Counted from the stretch's first letter, positions 27,611 through 41,291 are shown. The stretch: 64,000 bases of DNA from Linepithema humile (GCF_040581485.1 NC_090130.1:2790001-2854000); one strand, 5' to 3'. The notes: generated from the sequence alone by a model not told the origin. Translations and numbers: made by a program.

Positions 27611-30600
27611 CTGATGATTACTATGCAGCTCTATCTACAGATGACTGTTTATCTATTTTTACTTTTACAATAGATAACGCTCGTCGTAACCAAACGGTCT
27701 TCGGAATTGGAGGGGATTCACTAAATCACGCCGACTCACGTGCTTACGAAACATGCACGAATCACATGTATATGTTCTTGTGTATTATTCTTTGAAAGAA
27801 AATAATTGAGGCTAGCAAACTTGCAGTAAATAATATTACAGTAATAAATTATGTAAGATAAAATCGAATAATGTGCCATTTATTCTGGAATTATTCTAGA
27901 TAAATGTCTACGTAATTAGGTAATTAACTAACTCTCTCTATACTCTCCTTGAAAATATTCATTTAATAAAAAGTTATTGTCAATTTATAAATGGTTATAA
28001 ATAACTATGTGGCAAACATAAATCTCTATAAAGAGTATCAGATAAATTCCAAATCATTTTCTCTAATTTTAAAATCCGATCAGTTTTTAAATCCTTTTAT
28101 GGATAATATTGTTCGGCAATTAAAATAAGTAATTATAGTTGATTGCAGTCTGTTGCATAATCTGATTTTACGATTCAATTCCGTACTTGTAGTTTTAAAT
28201 TTTATAATACTCCTATTTTAATTTGACGCTGATAAAAGATTATCACTGTACAAATATTAATGACGTAATATTAATGAGATAGTAATGACGCAAGGTAAAA
28301 AAATGCACATAAACGAATCTTTTAGTGCATTTGAAAATAATGTGCACAAATTGCAGCTCTATTTCTGTACAAATTGCTACTTAAAAAATGACAACAAATT
28401 ATCAGTAATCGCTAATTACAAGTCACTCATTTCGCTTTAACTAATGTTCAATGAGAAGGTCGTTTTTATATCATCAACTTGTAGTACAATAAGAACAGGA
28501 TCTACTTTCATGAGGTCATTTGACGCTTGTCTCATATTACTATCCAATTACGATCAACCTAGTTGGCGAGTCGTCGTCGGTCATTGCTAAATCAAACATT
28601 CGCCGGCGACATATCCCAAGCGATAAAGTCCCATCGACGACGAGGTAATCACCGTGTCGTCACTTCCATTAAGATTTTAGATAACGCAACGCTGTCACTT
28701 CGGCGTAGAACTTCGATCTCGAGTAACTTCTGGCTCCGGAGTGCCAAAGTTCAGGGCAAATAAAGCTCGAGCCCGGGCACGTGAGACAATTTCGCGAATG
28801 TTCGCTAGAATCGGTCGCTCGAAGGTTGAAAGGTACCGTCAAGCTAAACGAGACGAGGAATCTCGAGCTAATTAAAGTACACACGGCGCAGGGCGCTGAG
28901 AGCCGTAAAGATCCTTGGAAAATGTATGGGGGATCTACCCTCGTAGATTGCGGGCTTACGGAGCGGTGACGCGTATGAGTTTCCACGATCCGTTATTATA
29001 CGGGAACGTGATGTGCTGCGAACTGTTTAGGCCGATTTTCCCCCGAAATCCCTCATTCTTCGCAGATATATATGTATACCTCATGAATTCATTTCTTTTC
29101 TGCTCGTTGCATTTCAATACTGATTGATAAAAAGATTATTTATACTACTTTAATTTAAAAATTGAAAAACAATTATTCTGATTTATTAATATTCTGAATC
29201 GACGATGATATGTAAATATGAGAATAACAAAAAATATAACTATATGTTTGAATAATTTTCTTCATTAAGAAAACTGGATTAAAAAGTGGGTTTAAAATTG
29301 GTTAGAAAATGCGAAAATACATCAAATTAAAATAATTTTCTGACCTACTTTTTAATCTAGTGGAAAAATAAATACTAATCTTATACGGACTTTTACTATT
29401 CCAGTAGTATGCATTGGCCACAGAATAATAAGTAAACTTTCGTCCGGTAATAAACTATTTGGCGTAATCTTCATATACGGAAAAACAGAATGATCGCGTA
29501 TTTACCTAATACATCCCTTGGTAAACTTGTCCAAAGACTCGCAGCTGAAAATCGCTTTTATATGAAACCTGGGGAAAGCGGATTGGCACGTACCGGCAGT
29601 ACAATCTAGCTTTTCATTCCGTTTCGTACCACTGGCGATCGTCAAAGTTCAAGATTATTGTAAAATGTAAACTATTGCAAAGGCGAGCACCATTTCCCTT
29701 CCCGTAAACGTTCGCCGTATCCGTTTCTATTTCAGCTTGAATCTAAACTTTGCTCCCTGCTATCAGTATCATTCTTATTATCAAATTGTCGCTCTGTTGT
29801 TACAATCACAGAGATAAGGCGCTCACTAGCATATCTAATTTAAATCATATTCTTATACCGATAATAATCTATTCTTACTTTTTTTTTCGAATAAGTATTT
29901 TTACGCTCATTTATTCAAAAAATTCAACTGTATATTCTGTCTAGCGTTCGACGACACACATTTTCGTTAAAAGATTCGCGATATGCAAAATTGATAATAA
30001 ATTGCATTGTTCTATTTAAATTCTGTATTGATCGAGTTCTTTCCTAAATACAATTGTAATGACTTACTAGCCAGTAATATAACTGAGAAATTAAATCTTG
30101 CGAAATCGAGGCGAACTGTTTATCGATGTGCTTCGCAGGAATTCCGCGAACAATTTCGTACAAAGGGAAGAGCCTGCCTTACCCTGCAAAACCTCGCGGA
30201 CGGCCGGATCGGCACGTAGTAACGCTGCATGTCGCGCATCTATACTCGCCGGCGCTTTTCAGCGCGAACTCGCGCATTCCGTGCGCGCGAGGTCGTTGAA
30301 GGACGGTAGGGAAAATGCGGTGGGAGGAAAAGCGTGCAAGTCGTTTGTGAACTCCCTTTACGGCCAACCGCGGGTATTACCAAGTACGCTACGGCGAGCA
30401 CGTTACACTATATACGCAGTTACATGTCGACGCGGTAGCCAGTAGACATCTGGCGCTACCGCTATCACCGTCGGAAGTTTTGAAGGATTTGGAAGCGCCG
30501 CTTTTGCTACTGCGCCCATCCTCAGTTGCCTTTTAACAGGCATTTTAGGACGCCCGTAGAATGAGATATTCCACCGGTGCTGGTATCCAGGGGCTCATCA

Positions 30601-33600
30601 GGATCCATCATTTACGGTTGACTTTTCGAGCACCGTGACCCTGCACGCGTACTGTTTTATGTGTCACGGGAGACCGGCCGGAGGTTTTATTATAATTTCA
30701 TTATCCGGTGATATCTCTTTTAGTTCTCTGATACTTATTTTGGGAAGATTCGACACCGACCTGATGTATAATGCAAGATATGAGAGAAAGCACAAAGGGG
30801 AAGTGGGTCCATAATTAATAAGACTCACTTCAAGGATGAAGTAATATTTAAAGCAAACGCTCATGAATTGTGGAAGTAATGCCAAATCGCTTACGTTCCT
30901 ACGATTGTTGTTATTGCGCGAGTAACTTTAGCACAATATTTTCGTAATTCTACCGGACAAAATAGCACGACACATCATCGAGACCGCAGATCGCGAAGTC
31001 ACACAAAAATCGTACGGCAAGACGTAAAGTCGCCTCGCCAATATTTACGAATATAAAATTAAACAATACGAACCGCGAGTATAGTTTATCTGTAAAAGCA
31101 ATCGCAGAATTTTTCTTCTGCGCAGTTAAAATTTTATAATTAAAACGTCTCGTTTATTGCAAAAAAAGATAATTTTTTTTGCCATGAAAAGAGCAGGACA
31201 TTTTTCTAGCATAAACTTTATAAAAACTTTACTTTGGTCTTGTATCTTATTGCAACTTAATGTTTAATATATCACAGTAAAATTTAAGAAATATTCTACA
31301 AATAAATTGTATAAAAAATTTTCATTTCCTCTCGAGCAAGTGTTCTTGTCTACCTTGAAATTAGTATGATATGAATATACGAGTATATCCGTAACAATCG
31401 ATACAGAATTATACGAGGTGTAAAACATACTTCGCGCGAGAAATTGTGAGAATTTGTACAAAAAATCATGAGTAATGAGTTAAATGATCTTGACGAATCA
31501 CGGAAGTCGATTAAGCCCCTTATGAACATTGTTTCGAGCCTTATTTACAATCGATTGCGCGCACGAACTCGTGTGTACATCTCATACGTTACTGTCACAA
31601 AAAGACCTATAGGCAGAAAAGGGCACGTCTGTTCGGATCCGATATAATCCCGCGATTTCACATGGATCGGTCGTAATGATCGCGATAACGCGAGAATCGG
31701 TGGCATAAATTTCCACGGTAAACGCAAGCGTGCAGCGTCAGGAAAATCGATCCGCGACGGGTTATAGTTCCGCTAAATGAAAGTTTCGCGAGTAAGCGGT
31801 ACGCCCGATAATTTTATTGCAAACCGTTTGACGCCTGCAAATTTGATGCTTCGCGTTTTCAAATCGTAATAATGACGCAAATATTTAAATTTCAGTAATT
31901 TATGGCCATTGACTTCTATTTGGTCAACCGTTTTTATTATAGATATAAAGACAAAAAAGAACCGGCACAAAAATAAATTTTGTTTCACTGTTAATAATAT
32001 TACGAGAAATAGTAAATTAATTTAAAGAAAATGGCGGCTCATTTCTCTGTTTTCTCTTTTAATCGAAAATCTATTTTAGATTACCTATAATTTAGAACAG
32101 AGTTCCAGAAATTTATTTATAATTTTTGTGTCACACGTAATATAAGAAAAACAGTTGAAAAATTAAAACATCCAGATATAAAACGTATATCACTGTACAT
32201 AATATTCCGATTTTTCTAATGTTTCTCTGTTACATAAATTTATAAATAGATTTATGTCTTGAATTTTGTTATAAGTTATAGTATGTCTAAAGAAAACTTG
32301 AGATTTATTACTTGTTATTATTTTAATCTACATGTGTAAGTTTAATAAAAAGTTTAATACAAAAAATGCCAACTCGTTACACAAAACATAAGATAAATAA
32401 TTCATAAAGTTTGTAAAATTACTCACTTCCAGTTTTATCTGATGATAGATACAGTTTGAACGCGAAACATTTAATAATGTATACTATTGTTGTCAAGCAA
32501 CGGACAAATGCGCGTGGCGAATGTACCTCGCTCTTAAAATATGACGCAATTTTTTCCTCGGGAAAAATTGCGAGTATCCGTCAATGTCTAGCGACTTTTG
32601 CAGAACATTGAGTTGTATTCCTTATTGTCTCGCGGTCGTGTGTCAGTCGTCTCCGGAAGGGACGAGCGGCTGAAGTTTAACAGTCCAAGAGCAAGCTCGG
32701 AAACTTTCGCAATATTGGTCGGACTGCCACCGTCCCCGGGATTATTGCCCCCTTGTCCTGCAAACCGTCCTCGAAATGGATTCAGTCACCGGGATCCGCA
32801 CTTCGTATTCAAGCACCGTGTACCCGAACGACGTGGTATCATCATCGTTTGCCCGCAGCAGCGACACTCTCGAGATCACGAGCCGCGATTAGTGCGCCAG
32901 CGATTAAACTATCATAATCACGAGCGCACGAAATACCGTGCTTTTCGCAAAATGATCTCGAGATCCGTTATGGTCTCGTTACGGTTTATTTCCCTTTCGC
33001 GAGTTTTTATTTTATCATTTTTTGATATTCGCGAAATTTTACAGAATTATTAGTGAAAAATATTAATTAGACAGATAGATAATTAACGTGTGTATTATAT
33101 TTTTATAGACAATGATTAAAGAAGTAGTAAAGCATTGACATCGCGACGCAGTAGTAACGGCAGACATTCAGGCGCGCCGGCACTCGAAATTATGCAATAA
33201 ACAATACATGTTGCTTTGCTAACAGGATGTGAAAAAAAAAACCGCTCGAGGCGAGATCACGATTGGGCGTTACTTTGGTAATTAATTTATTTAGTAGCCC
33301 AAAAGGGAGACAAGTTCCGACGTCGCCGTTGTATCGGCAGCTTTTCACCGCTTTGAAATATTACCAGTGGGCCGTCCGGCCTTCCGAGCGAGCTCCCACG
33401 AGCTCGAATTAATTTCACAGGGAAACAAACGGCGGCATATACGTTCAAGTTAGGGCGGCCCAGACGTACCAGTTTATCGGGACACGCCGCCGACTGTCCC
33501 ATTATTTACCGCCGGTCGGAATGCCTTGGCTACTTAAACGGGATTTAATTAATGAATGGCACGTCGTGGACCGGCGGGCCCGAACTCCCGTGGATTTGTT

Positions 33601-36600
33601 TACGTGTGTTCTATCGGCTTTTTGTCGCCGGCCGAAGGGAGCGTTCCGTTGTTGTCGATAAAGGTCCGCATAGATGTTACACATCGCCGTTGTAAATCTT
33701 GCAATGCGTCGGTTCTTTAGCGTGCGCCGCGAGATAATGACGTTATATTGCATCCGCCGGGAGTTTACGAAACTGTCGTAATGCTTCGCTAAACTTTTCG
33801 CATCGATACGAATTACCGATACGTTACTGAATAAATTCTGCGCTTGTGCCGGTTTATTACGCGCCGAGCATTATTCTCGCCCAATGAATTCTTTTGTCGC
33901 TCTATTGTGAAATTTTCTATGAAGATTTGCCATTGCGAAATTATTGGCGAACTTGATGCATATGCACCTGTGCTATTTAATGCTTTAAGAAACTTGCTTT
34001 AAGCGTCCGTAAAGGTTATTGCTTTTATAATGTCGCATGTGCTGTGCATAGAGGTGACTGCAAGATTAGGGTGTGTCCGCGTGTTGGTGCATATTTTCAT
34101 AAGGATCAGCGATCACATTCTGTATTATAATGTTCTATTGGAAACTTTTTAATACCTGAATTCTAAGAGACTCTACAAAAATGCTCTAGAGTTTAGATGC
34201 TGCATAATAGACTATCACACATATTTTCTGTAAGCCATTGCTTTTCGGATAATTTTCATCAAGGGTTACGCTTTTTACATTTTAACTTTTATGCATGAAG
34301 GACGAAACAGAACAGACTTTATTTTTACCTTTTCCTTATAAATTTTAAAATTGCTCAGAAAACATGATGTATATTTTACTTCATTATTTTAATATATTTT
34401 AATTATTCTCATATTTTATTCAAATATTTCTTTACTAAGGAAATTAATAAATCATTTTACGGTGTCGTAACAATAAGGTTTCAAATGTTATATCTACTTT
34501 ATTTAATTGCCAGACCGTTAAGAGATACGGACCGCGTTACTACAAACCCGTTTTGAATGCAATTTGCACGATCTATATTCAGGTCAAGACTTAAAAATCA
34601 GTCAACGACGCAGGCTAATCCATCGTCAGACGGAAGCAGAAGGAAATCGGCCGTTTGCAAGCCTTGCGCAGGCTTAAGGATCGCATCCAGGGTTAAGGGG
34701 TTTGCTCCGGAGTCTGAGAGCCAAGGAGGGTGCGGTCGCTTGCAGCGTGATCCTCCCTAAGCCGAGGCTAAGAGGCTATTAGTTAGCTCTGCTAGCTGCG
34801 ACATAACCCCGAAGACTAACACGGTACTTACACCTTCCTGCCTCGTCGGGATCGCAGGATATTCAGCCAGCCAGCACTTCGCGTATGTTTGCATGGCGGT
34901 TGTCTACGCTGATGGTAACTCCTGAATACGATTAATGGTAAGGAATAAATATCAAACAAACTAACCGCTCCCCCTCCGTTTTCATGTTCTATCTGGCACG
35001 CAAAATTCCATTTAAAGCAGGATAATGAAATGCGTATAATACAATATAAATGCGCAACGTATGGACTATTTAAAACAAAATATATTAATAAATAGGAAAT
35101 ATGGAATAATAACGCGTAATGCGTAGTATTAAAAATAACGTGAATAAGATGAGAGATTTATAACAATAACTGTACGAATATAAATGTGCAGCTTTATTAC
35201 TTACGTAACGTACAGTCACGAATGTTATATTTGCAAAAAGTAATATTTTCGTTAAAGCATATAATAATTCTCAATAATGTAAAATTACGAATTACTTTCA
35301 CAAAAATTCTCACAAAAAAATAGAACTAATCAATTTTTTTAGAGAACTAATTATTTTTTATTTTACGAGTTACTTTATTTTATTTCTAATTATTTGTGTG
35401 CCGTTTAGAATGAAACAAAACGAAAAATCAACCGTAATGGCAAGCTGGCGGAATATTCTGCATGCATAATTTATTTAGCTATGTCTAACGAAGAATACAT
35501 TATTATAGACACCTTCATTAACCTGATGGCCGCTGCCTGCGGCTGAATATATATATTTTTTTTACAGTTTTCGATGGGTGGCTGGCGAAAAATTTGCAGT
35601 TTTGTGGAACCGGCACAAGCACAGCTGAAAACGCGCGTGTGTGTTTTGCAAACTCGAGCTGTCAAAGTAAAATTCAAATAGCACGAAATAAAGGACGAAA
35701 ATGGGTCGCTCGCATGCCGGCGCGAATGGATGCGTATTAATTAAATTAATGGGTAGCCATAGCTGGTGGCAATGGCGGGTCATTGGAGCCGCAATCGTAG
35801 CTGTAGACTATGTTGAACGGCACGATGCTATCTGAATATGTAGCTATGTTTTTGTTATTGTACTTTATTGCTCTAATTTTTCGAGCTGTCGTTTGAAAAA
35901 AGTAGAGAAACGCATAATAATCCCCCGAGGAACATTAATTGTTTAATAAAGTGCAATTTATCTTAACAAATAACAAAAAGCATGATAAAATACGCATGCC
36001 GAATCGTCATATTTAATTATACTTGCTATAAGAGTATATTATATAACAATGCTAAGTGCTATATGATCAAAGGATAAGCAATGAATATTTTGCAAGTAAT
36101 ATATAATGAACAAAATTACTTCGTCGATGTCCGACGCCTTCCGGATTTTCCTCTTCTCAATAATCCATCGCAATTGTTAATACGATAATTGCTGATAATC
36201 TTATATTTATCGCAGTCGTGATATGAAAATAATAATATGGAACCATCCTCACTGCCGTTTTTATTCTGCTTGAGTCTTCGGACGAATGATAGTAAACAGC
36301 GCGCGTACCGCATAACATTGGCCATAAAAAAACAAAACATTCATCGAGTAGCGCGTTAAAATATTGTTTTAGCTCGCGATGTCTGTGGTTCTTTATGTTT
36401 TTTTAAAATCTATTGTGATCTATTGTAATAAATTATAAAACGTGGCGTATCCGATTGTCTGCGCGCTATTATTTTGCTAACATTCGCACGACGCAAGGAA
36501 ATTATTATCTATTCACATTGCGCGATCGCAAGAAGTATTATAAAATTATCTCCTACGAATAATTGCGATGAATTACTGAGAGGAAAAAAGAGGACGTCTG

Positions 36601-37940
36601 ACAGCCATCGTACATCGACGAAGCAATTTTATTAAGTAACTGATTTATTATTAATTTATTATTTATAATATTACGTGAGATATTAATTGTTTATTCCTAC
36701 AATGGTTACATGACATTTTGCATCATTGTGTAATATACTCCTGTAGCAATTATAAATAAATGTGAGAACCCGATAATAAAATTTAAACATTTATTTTCCC
36801 CCTTAATTTTTTTTATTCTCTCAATTACTCTCATATTTTTTTTATTTTCGTTTAATATTTTTTATTCTTTCTCATTTTCTTTCTTTCTTTTTGATTTCTC
36901 ACGTGATAACGTAGTCAGATAAATGTGAAATAGTGGGAAAACTCTGCGTAAGAAAGAAAATGAGAAAAAAAGAAAAGTTAGAAAAAAATATTGGAGTTTA
37001 ACTGCTATTATAATTGTGTGCCTAAGTGTTGCAGTTTGCTTCACTAACTACAGATTCTGTCTTCTGCATTATTTCTACTGAAAAATCAATGACTATCGAA
37101 AACTTTAGTTGTGCATACATATGTTCAAAAGTTAACCTACTGAATGGACTAATTGGACTTCATAAAGGATTCATGCTGCGAATTTATTACGCCGTAACGA
37201 TGTACAAAACACAAACGCAAGATAAAATATAGTTTTATACCTATAATAATTGTAAATTAAGCAATAATTAAAAGATTATTTAAGATTTCTAAAGATTATT
37301 GCGGAATTATAAACAAAAAATAATATAATGTATCAATTTTTTTACTCTGTAGCTTTATTTGCAAAAAGTTATATATTTAAAAAGGGTTTAAATTTTATTA
37401 TTTACGATAAAAAAAAGAAAACGATTCATATCAATAGTCGTATAAACAATTATATTAATGAATACAGCTTTATTTCTATCGTACCAATGCTATGTAATTG
37501 CAACCATACTTTGACAATTTACTTGTTCTAAAAATGTTTTCTTTTTTATGTATATATTTATATAATTTATACTTCTAAAATCTTGTAATTTTTTAATTTA
37601 AAAATAATTAATTTCATATATAACTTTTAAAAAATTTTGTATTTTATCAATTATTTAAAAAAAATATCATTTCCACTGACAAAAGTGTAATTGTCAAAGA
37701 TTCTAAGCAATTATATAATATTTTGGCGAAGAAAAAGACAACAAAATATATCAATATATTTGAATGATGAACAAAAAACTATTGTTAACCTCACTATCAA
37801 ACGAAAATTGACGCGCACGATAATAATCGCGGATTTACGTCAATTTGCTACAACACAACACTTGCTATACGCAATGCATCCACACGCACATATTAATCCT
37901 AAAAATCTAACTTTTAACACGTTTTGCGATTCAATATTGT
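27611..37940. other. Intergenic DNA between the DGAT1 5' end and the palindrome
   Basis: No recognisable gene. AT-rich sequence alternates with GC-richer patches (28560-29000, 30090-30660, 32600-32960, 33280-33760, 34590-34880) whose open frames occur on both strands and match nothing I know. A possible minus-strand exon lies at 34832-34921. The stretch from 35.0 to 37.7 kb is strongly AT-rich. Confidence 0.5.
34832..34921 (-). CDS. Possible exon with start codon, unidentified
   Basis: A 90-nt minus-strand interval bounded by an acceptor (AATCGTATTCAG) and a consensus GTAAGT donor. It contains GCCATG in a near-ideal start context, followed by 21 open codons, MQTYAKCWLAEYPAIPTRQE plus G, ending in phase 0. 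An in-frame stop lies just upstream of the ATG, so it would be a 5' UTR plus first-coding exon. The phase does not fit DGAT1 exon 2, which needs two donated bases. It could instead be a non-coding 5' exon of DGAT1, an exon of an unknown gene, or chance. No partner exon was found. Confidence 0.25.
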
Positions 37941-38361
37941 ACGTACACTCGGAACAAGCGAGACAAGCAACGACTGTCTTGGCGGTCGTGGGAATATTGT
38001 CAAGCGCGAAACATAATCAACTAACAATTACGTTTCATCTGTTTCAGTTCCAATCAGCTGAAATTTCAATACGTATTTAATAAAAAGTATACTTACTGCG
38101 CTTAGGTTCTCTGAAGCAAACGGATTATTTTATATATTTACGGAATCAAAATTTCTGTATAGTCACTGGCAATATAACCTGTTTGAACCACGGTCTAGCC
38201 GCCAAATAACTGACGCAACTAATTGCGAACATTCGCGGTAAATCATATGTTCTAACAATCGCCCGCTACTTTAATCGACACTCCCGATAAAAACTCGCAA
38301 TCTTTATGCATTTATAACACGCGATTACTATGATAAAATGCGCAATTACACAATTTACATT
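37941..38361 (+). repeat. Left arm of a roughly 1 kb palindrome
   Basis: This arm is the reverse complement of 38514-38931. Over the outer 350 nt I count about a dozen mismatches and one 4-nt gap; similarity falls off towards the centre. Landmarks are CGTACACTCGGAACAAGCG at the outer end and TTTAATCGACACTCCCG near 38270-38286. No transposase frame is present and no target-site duplication was recognised. Confidence 0.95.
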
Positions 38362-38513
38362 TCGTGAAGTCTTCGTGCTGTGGCGAATCAAACCGGAAAT
38401 GATTCTTAAGGTAACCGACCGCTATTTTACCGACCGCTATCCTACCGACCGTTTTGCTCTATCGACGCTACTAGCCACTGGCTTCCTTTTCCGTTGGATT
38501 CGGACATCGTACG

Positions 38514-38931
38514 AACGTAAATTGTTTAATTGGGCGCGTTTTTCGTAGTAATTGCGTGATAAAAGTGCTTAGTGATTGCGAATTTTTGTCGGGAGTGTCG
38601 ATTAAAGTAGCGGGCGATTGTTAGAACATATGATTTACCGCGAATGTTCGCAATTAGTTGCGTTAGTTATTTGGCGGTTAGATCGTGGTTCAAACAGGTT
38701 ATATTGCCAGTGACTATACAGAAATTTTGATTCCGTAAAAATATAAAATAATCCGTTTGCTTCAGAGAACTTAAGCGCAGTATACTTTTTATTAAATACG
38801 TATTGAAATTTCAGCTGATTGGAACTAAAACAGATGAAACGTAATTGTTAGATGGTTATGTTTCGCGCTTGACAATATTCCCACGATCGCCAAGACAGTC
38901 GTTGCTTGTCTCGCTTGTTCCGAGTGTGCGT
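38514..38931 (-). repeat. Right arm of the roughly 1 kb palindrome
   Basis: Inverted partner of 37941-38361, separated from it by about 150 nt. The spacer includes three imperfect tandem copies of ACCGACCGCTAT around 38413-38452. RNA from either strand could fold into a stem of about 350-420 bp. The outer ends stop at nearly the same coordinate offset, as expected of one inversion-duplication event or a foldback element. Confidence 0.95.
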
Positions 38932-38939
38932 ATATTATT

Positions 38940-39250
38940 TATACCGCGGATATTTGCAATTAGTGGCGTCAATCGTGTAGTGATCGGACCATAGATTCAA
39001 AGAGTTACAATCTCGGTGAGTATTGAGTATAATTTGATATCAAATTTTGATTCCACAAATACGCAAAATAATTCCTATATTCTTTTAAAAGAATCTAAGC
39101 GCAGTATACTTTTAACTAAACAACATATTAAAATTTGGAATTAAAATGGATAAAGTGTAGTAGTAGTTGTGTATGTTCGTGTGTGATGATTTTGTGCAAC
39201 TACCAAGCAGTCATCGTTCATCTTGTTTGCTCCAAGTGCGTGTACAAAGT
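38940..39250 (-). repeat. Diverged direct third copy of the palindrome arm
   Basis: It starts where the right arm ends and repeats it in the same orientation with a period of about 305 nt. Shared landmarks in order are TACCGCG..TT.GCAATTAG, AATTTTGATTCC, AAGCGCAGTATACTTTT, and CTTGTTTGCTCCAAGTGCGTG (the counterpart of CTTGTTCCGAGTGTGCG in the arm). It is much more diverged than the two arms are from each other, so the direct duplication looks older than the inverted one. Confidence 0.75.
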
Positions 39251-41273
39251 CAAATCTTCGATGGAACTGATGCGAAGCAATCTGAGGCGAATGCTGCAAC
39301 GCGTGCAGCAAATTGCAATATCTTAACTGGTGAATATAAATAATACAAATAATAATTATTTCTTTATTATTTAAATATGTATATAATTTTAATAACAACA
39401 TAATGCAACATATATAATTTAATTTACTAAATATTTATTAGAAAATGTTTAATAATATTTATTAAAATACTAATTGAAACATTTATTGAATATTTATTAA
39501 TTTTCTAAATAATAATTTATACAATTTATTGCATTAAGTTTTGTTTGAATTAAAATTGGGAAAGTCAAGTAATATATAATAATTAAAATGCATAAAGTGT
39601 ATGATGTTTTACAATAATTAAAATTCAATTTTAATTTTGCTAGGTATAGTTGAAGGCGTACTTAGTTAAGGTACAACGATTGGTGAGTCATTTATTTATT
39701 ATATTTATGTAATTATACAAAAATATTGATATCCCTCTCTTTTTATTTGTTAACATTTATTATAATTGCTCAGGATCACGTTTTGGCAATTATATTTTTA
39801 TCTACATTATGAATTTTTACAAATAAATAAAAAATTTAAATTTTACGTAAATTACATGTACAATTTATTGCTTTTAAATCATAAAATTAATTCTAAAATT
39901 TTAGAAATATAGATTATTTAGAAATGTAGATTACATTAATATATATACATAGAAAAAATGTTTAATGTATAAAAAAGTAATTAAAAATTAGAATTCTGAA
40001 GATGAAAATTTTTTAGAATATAATATTCAATATAATTTTAATGTAAGTGAATATCTTTTTACACTTAATTATCTTAATAAATTTAATTATTTAATGCTTT
40101 TTATCAAAATACGGTTTTTGATGCATAGTTTGTTGATACAGTTTGATGCACAGTTTGTTGAATGAACAAACCTCATTAATAAATTGCCATAGAGAATTGT
40201 GAGGAGGATATCCCGACGTTTTTTGTAGAATGCTTACCGTTTTTTATTTAATTTGCGAATATAACACGATATCAAAGAACGGTGTCAAAAAAGAATAAAT
40301 GTAACTAAAATAAAATAAACGTAGTTAATTTTGTGAAATATATATTTAATTTTGAAATAGGTGGAAACATTAATATTAAAAAGTAAAAATATTGAAAAGT
40401 AAATTGGTAAACGTCTACAAAAAATGTCCAGAATATCGCATTTATACTTTTTGCTGCAATTGATTATAATAATTATAATATTAATATAAGACTAAGAGGG
40501 AAATAAAAAAATGGGAAAATAGGAAATAAGAAAAATGAGAAAACCAGAAGAAAAAATATGAAAAAATTCGACTGTATTATAAAAAGTCGTCGTTACAATA
40601 TTTGATCTTATCGTCGTCATTCAATTAATTTCGGAACTCGCTAGTTTGGCGCGACAAAGCAAACATAATCGACGCGTATCGCAACTGTTGACTGTGCGCA
40701 CGTATGGTGATAAATTTTAGCGCGTGTTCCCTCTTGTAAGTACTTTCCGGGGCGTGTTTAACAAGGATACAAGCGAATCGTGGTGGGCCCGATAACAGGC
40801 AAGCGTAGTACATTAAGTTTCGAAACAAGTGCGATCGTAAAAGTTGCTAACTTTGAGCCAGTTTCTACGCAAAGTCTAGTGGTGCTTGGGTGGTAGCGAT
40901 GAAACCGGTCTTAAATATGAATCATAAAAGACGCATAAAGATAATTATATGCTAATAGAGCGAGCGTATGCGCCGCGTCGTCCGCGACGGCTCAACCGTC
41001 TCCCGTTATTACCTATGTATCTGCTTTATGATGAATACTCGCCTGGTATACTCGCATAGTCGCGACGCGATATAACATCGACATTGGCCAATTTCGTGCG
41101 ATCAATTTTGCTGGTGCTTGTGTGAAATATATATATCGCTTAACTATAAGATCACTCGTTCTTCATGGCCGCCGTCCGCTGATGCTTGTCACGTTTAGCA
41201 ATTATTTACAGTCACATTGCCATTATCTCCGTGGTTCGACGGTGAGGAGACTTGAACGCCCGGAACATAAAAT

Positions 41274-41291
41274 GGGGGGGGGGGGGGGGGG
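41274..41291. repeat. G18 homopolymer
   Basis: Eighteen consecutive G residues flanked by AAAAT and AAGGAG. It may form a quadruplex, and its length is likely to be unreliable in any assembly. Confidence 0.9.

Noticed and set aside
29513..29640. Minus-strand open frame with spaced cysteines (DCTAGTCQSAF, then CESLDKFTKGCIR) ending near GTAAAT.
   Set aside because: Suggestive of a secreted peptide exon but without a methionine, a convincing acceptor or a partner exon; treated as chance.
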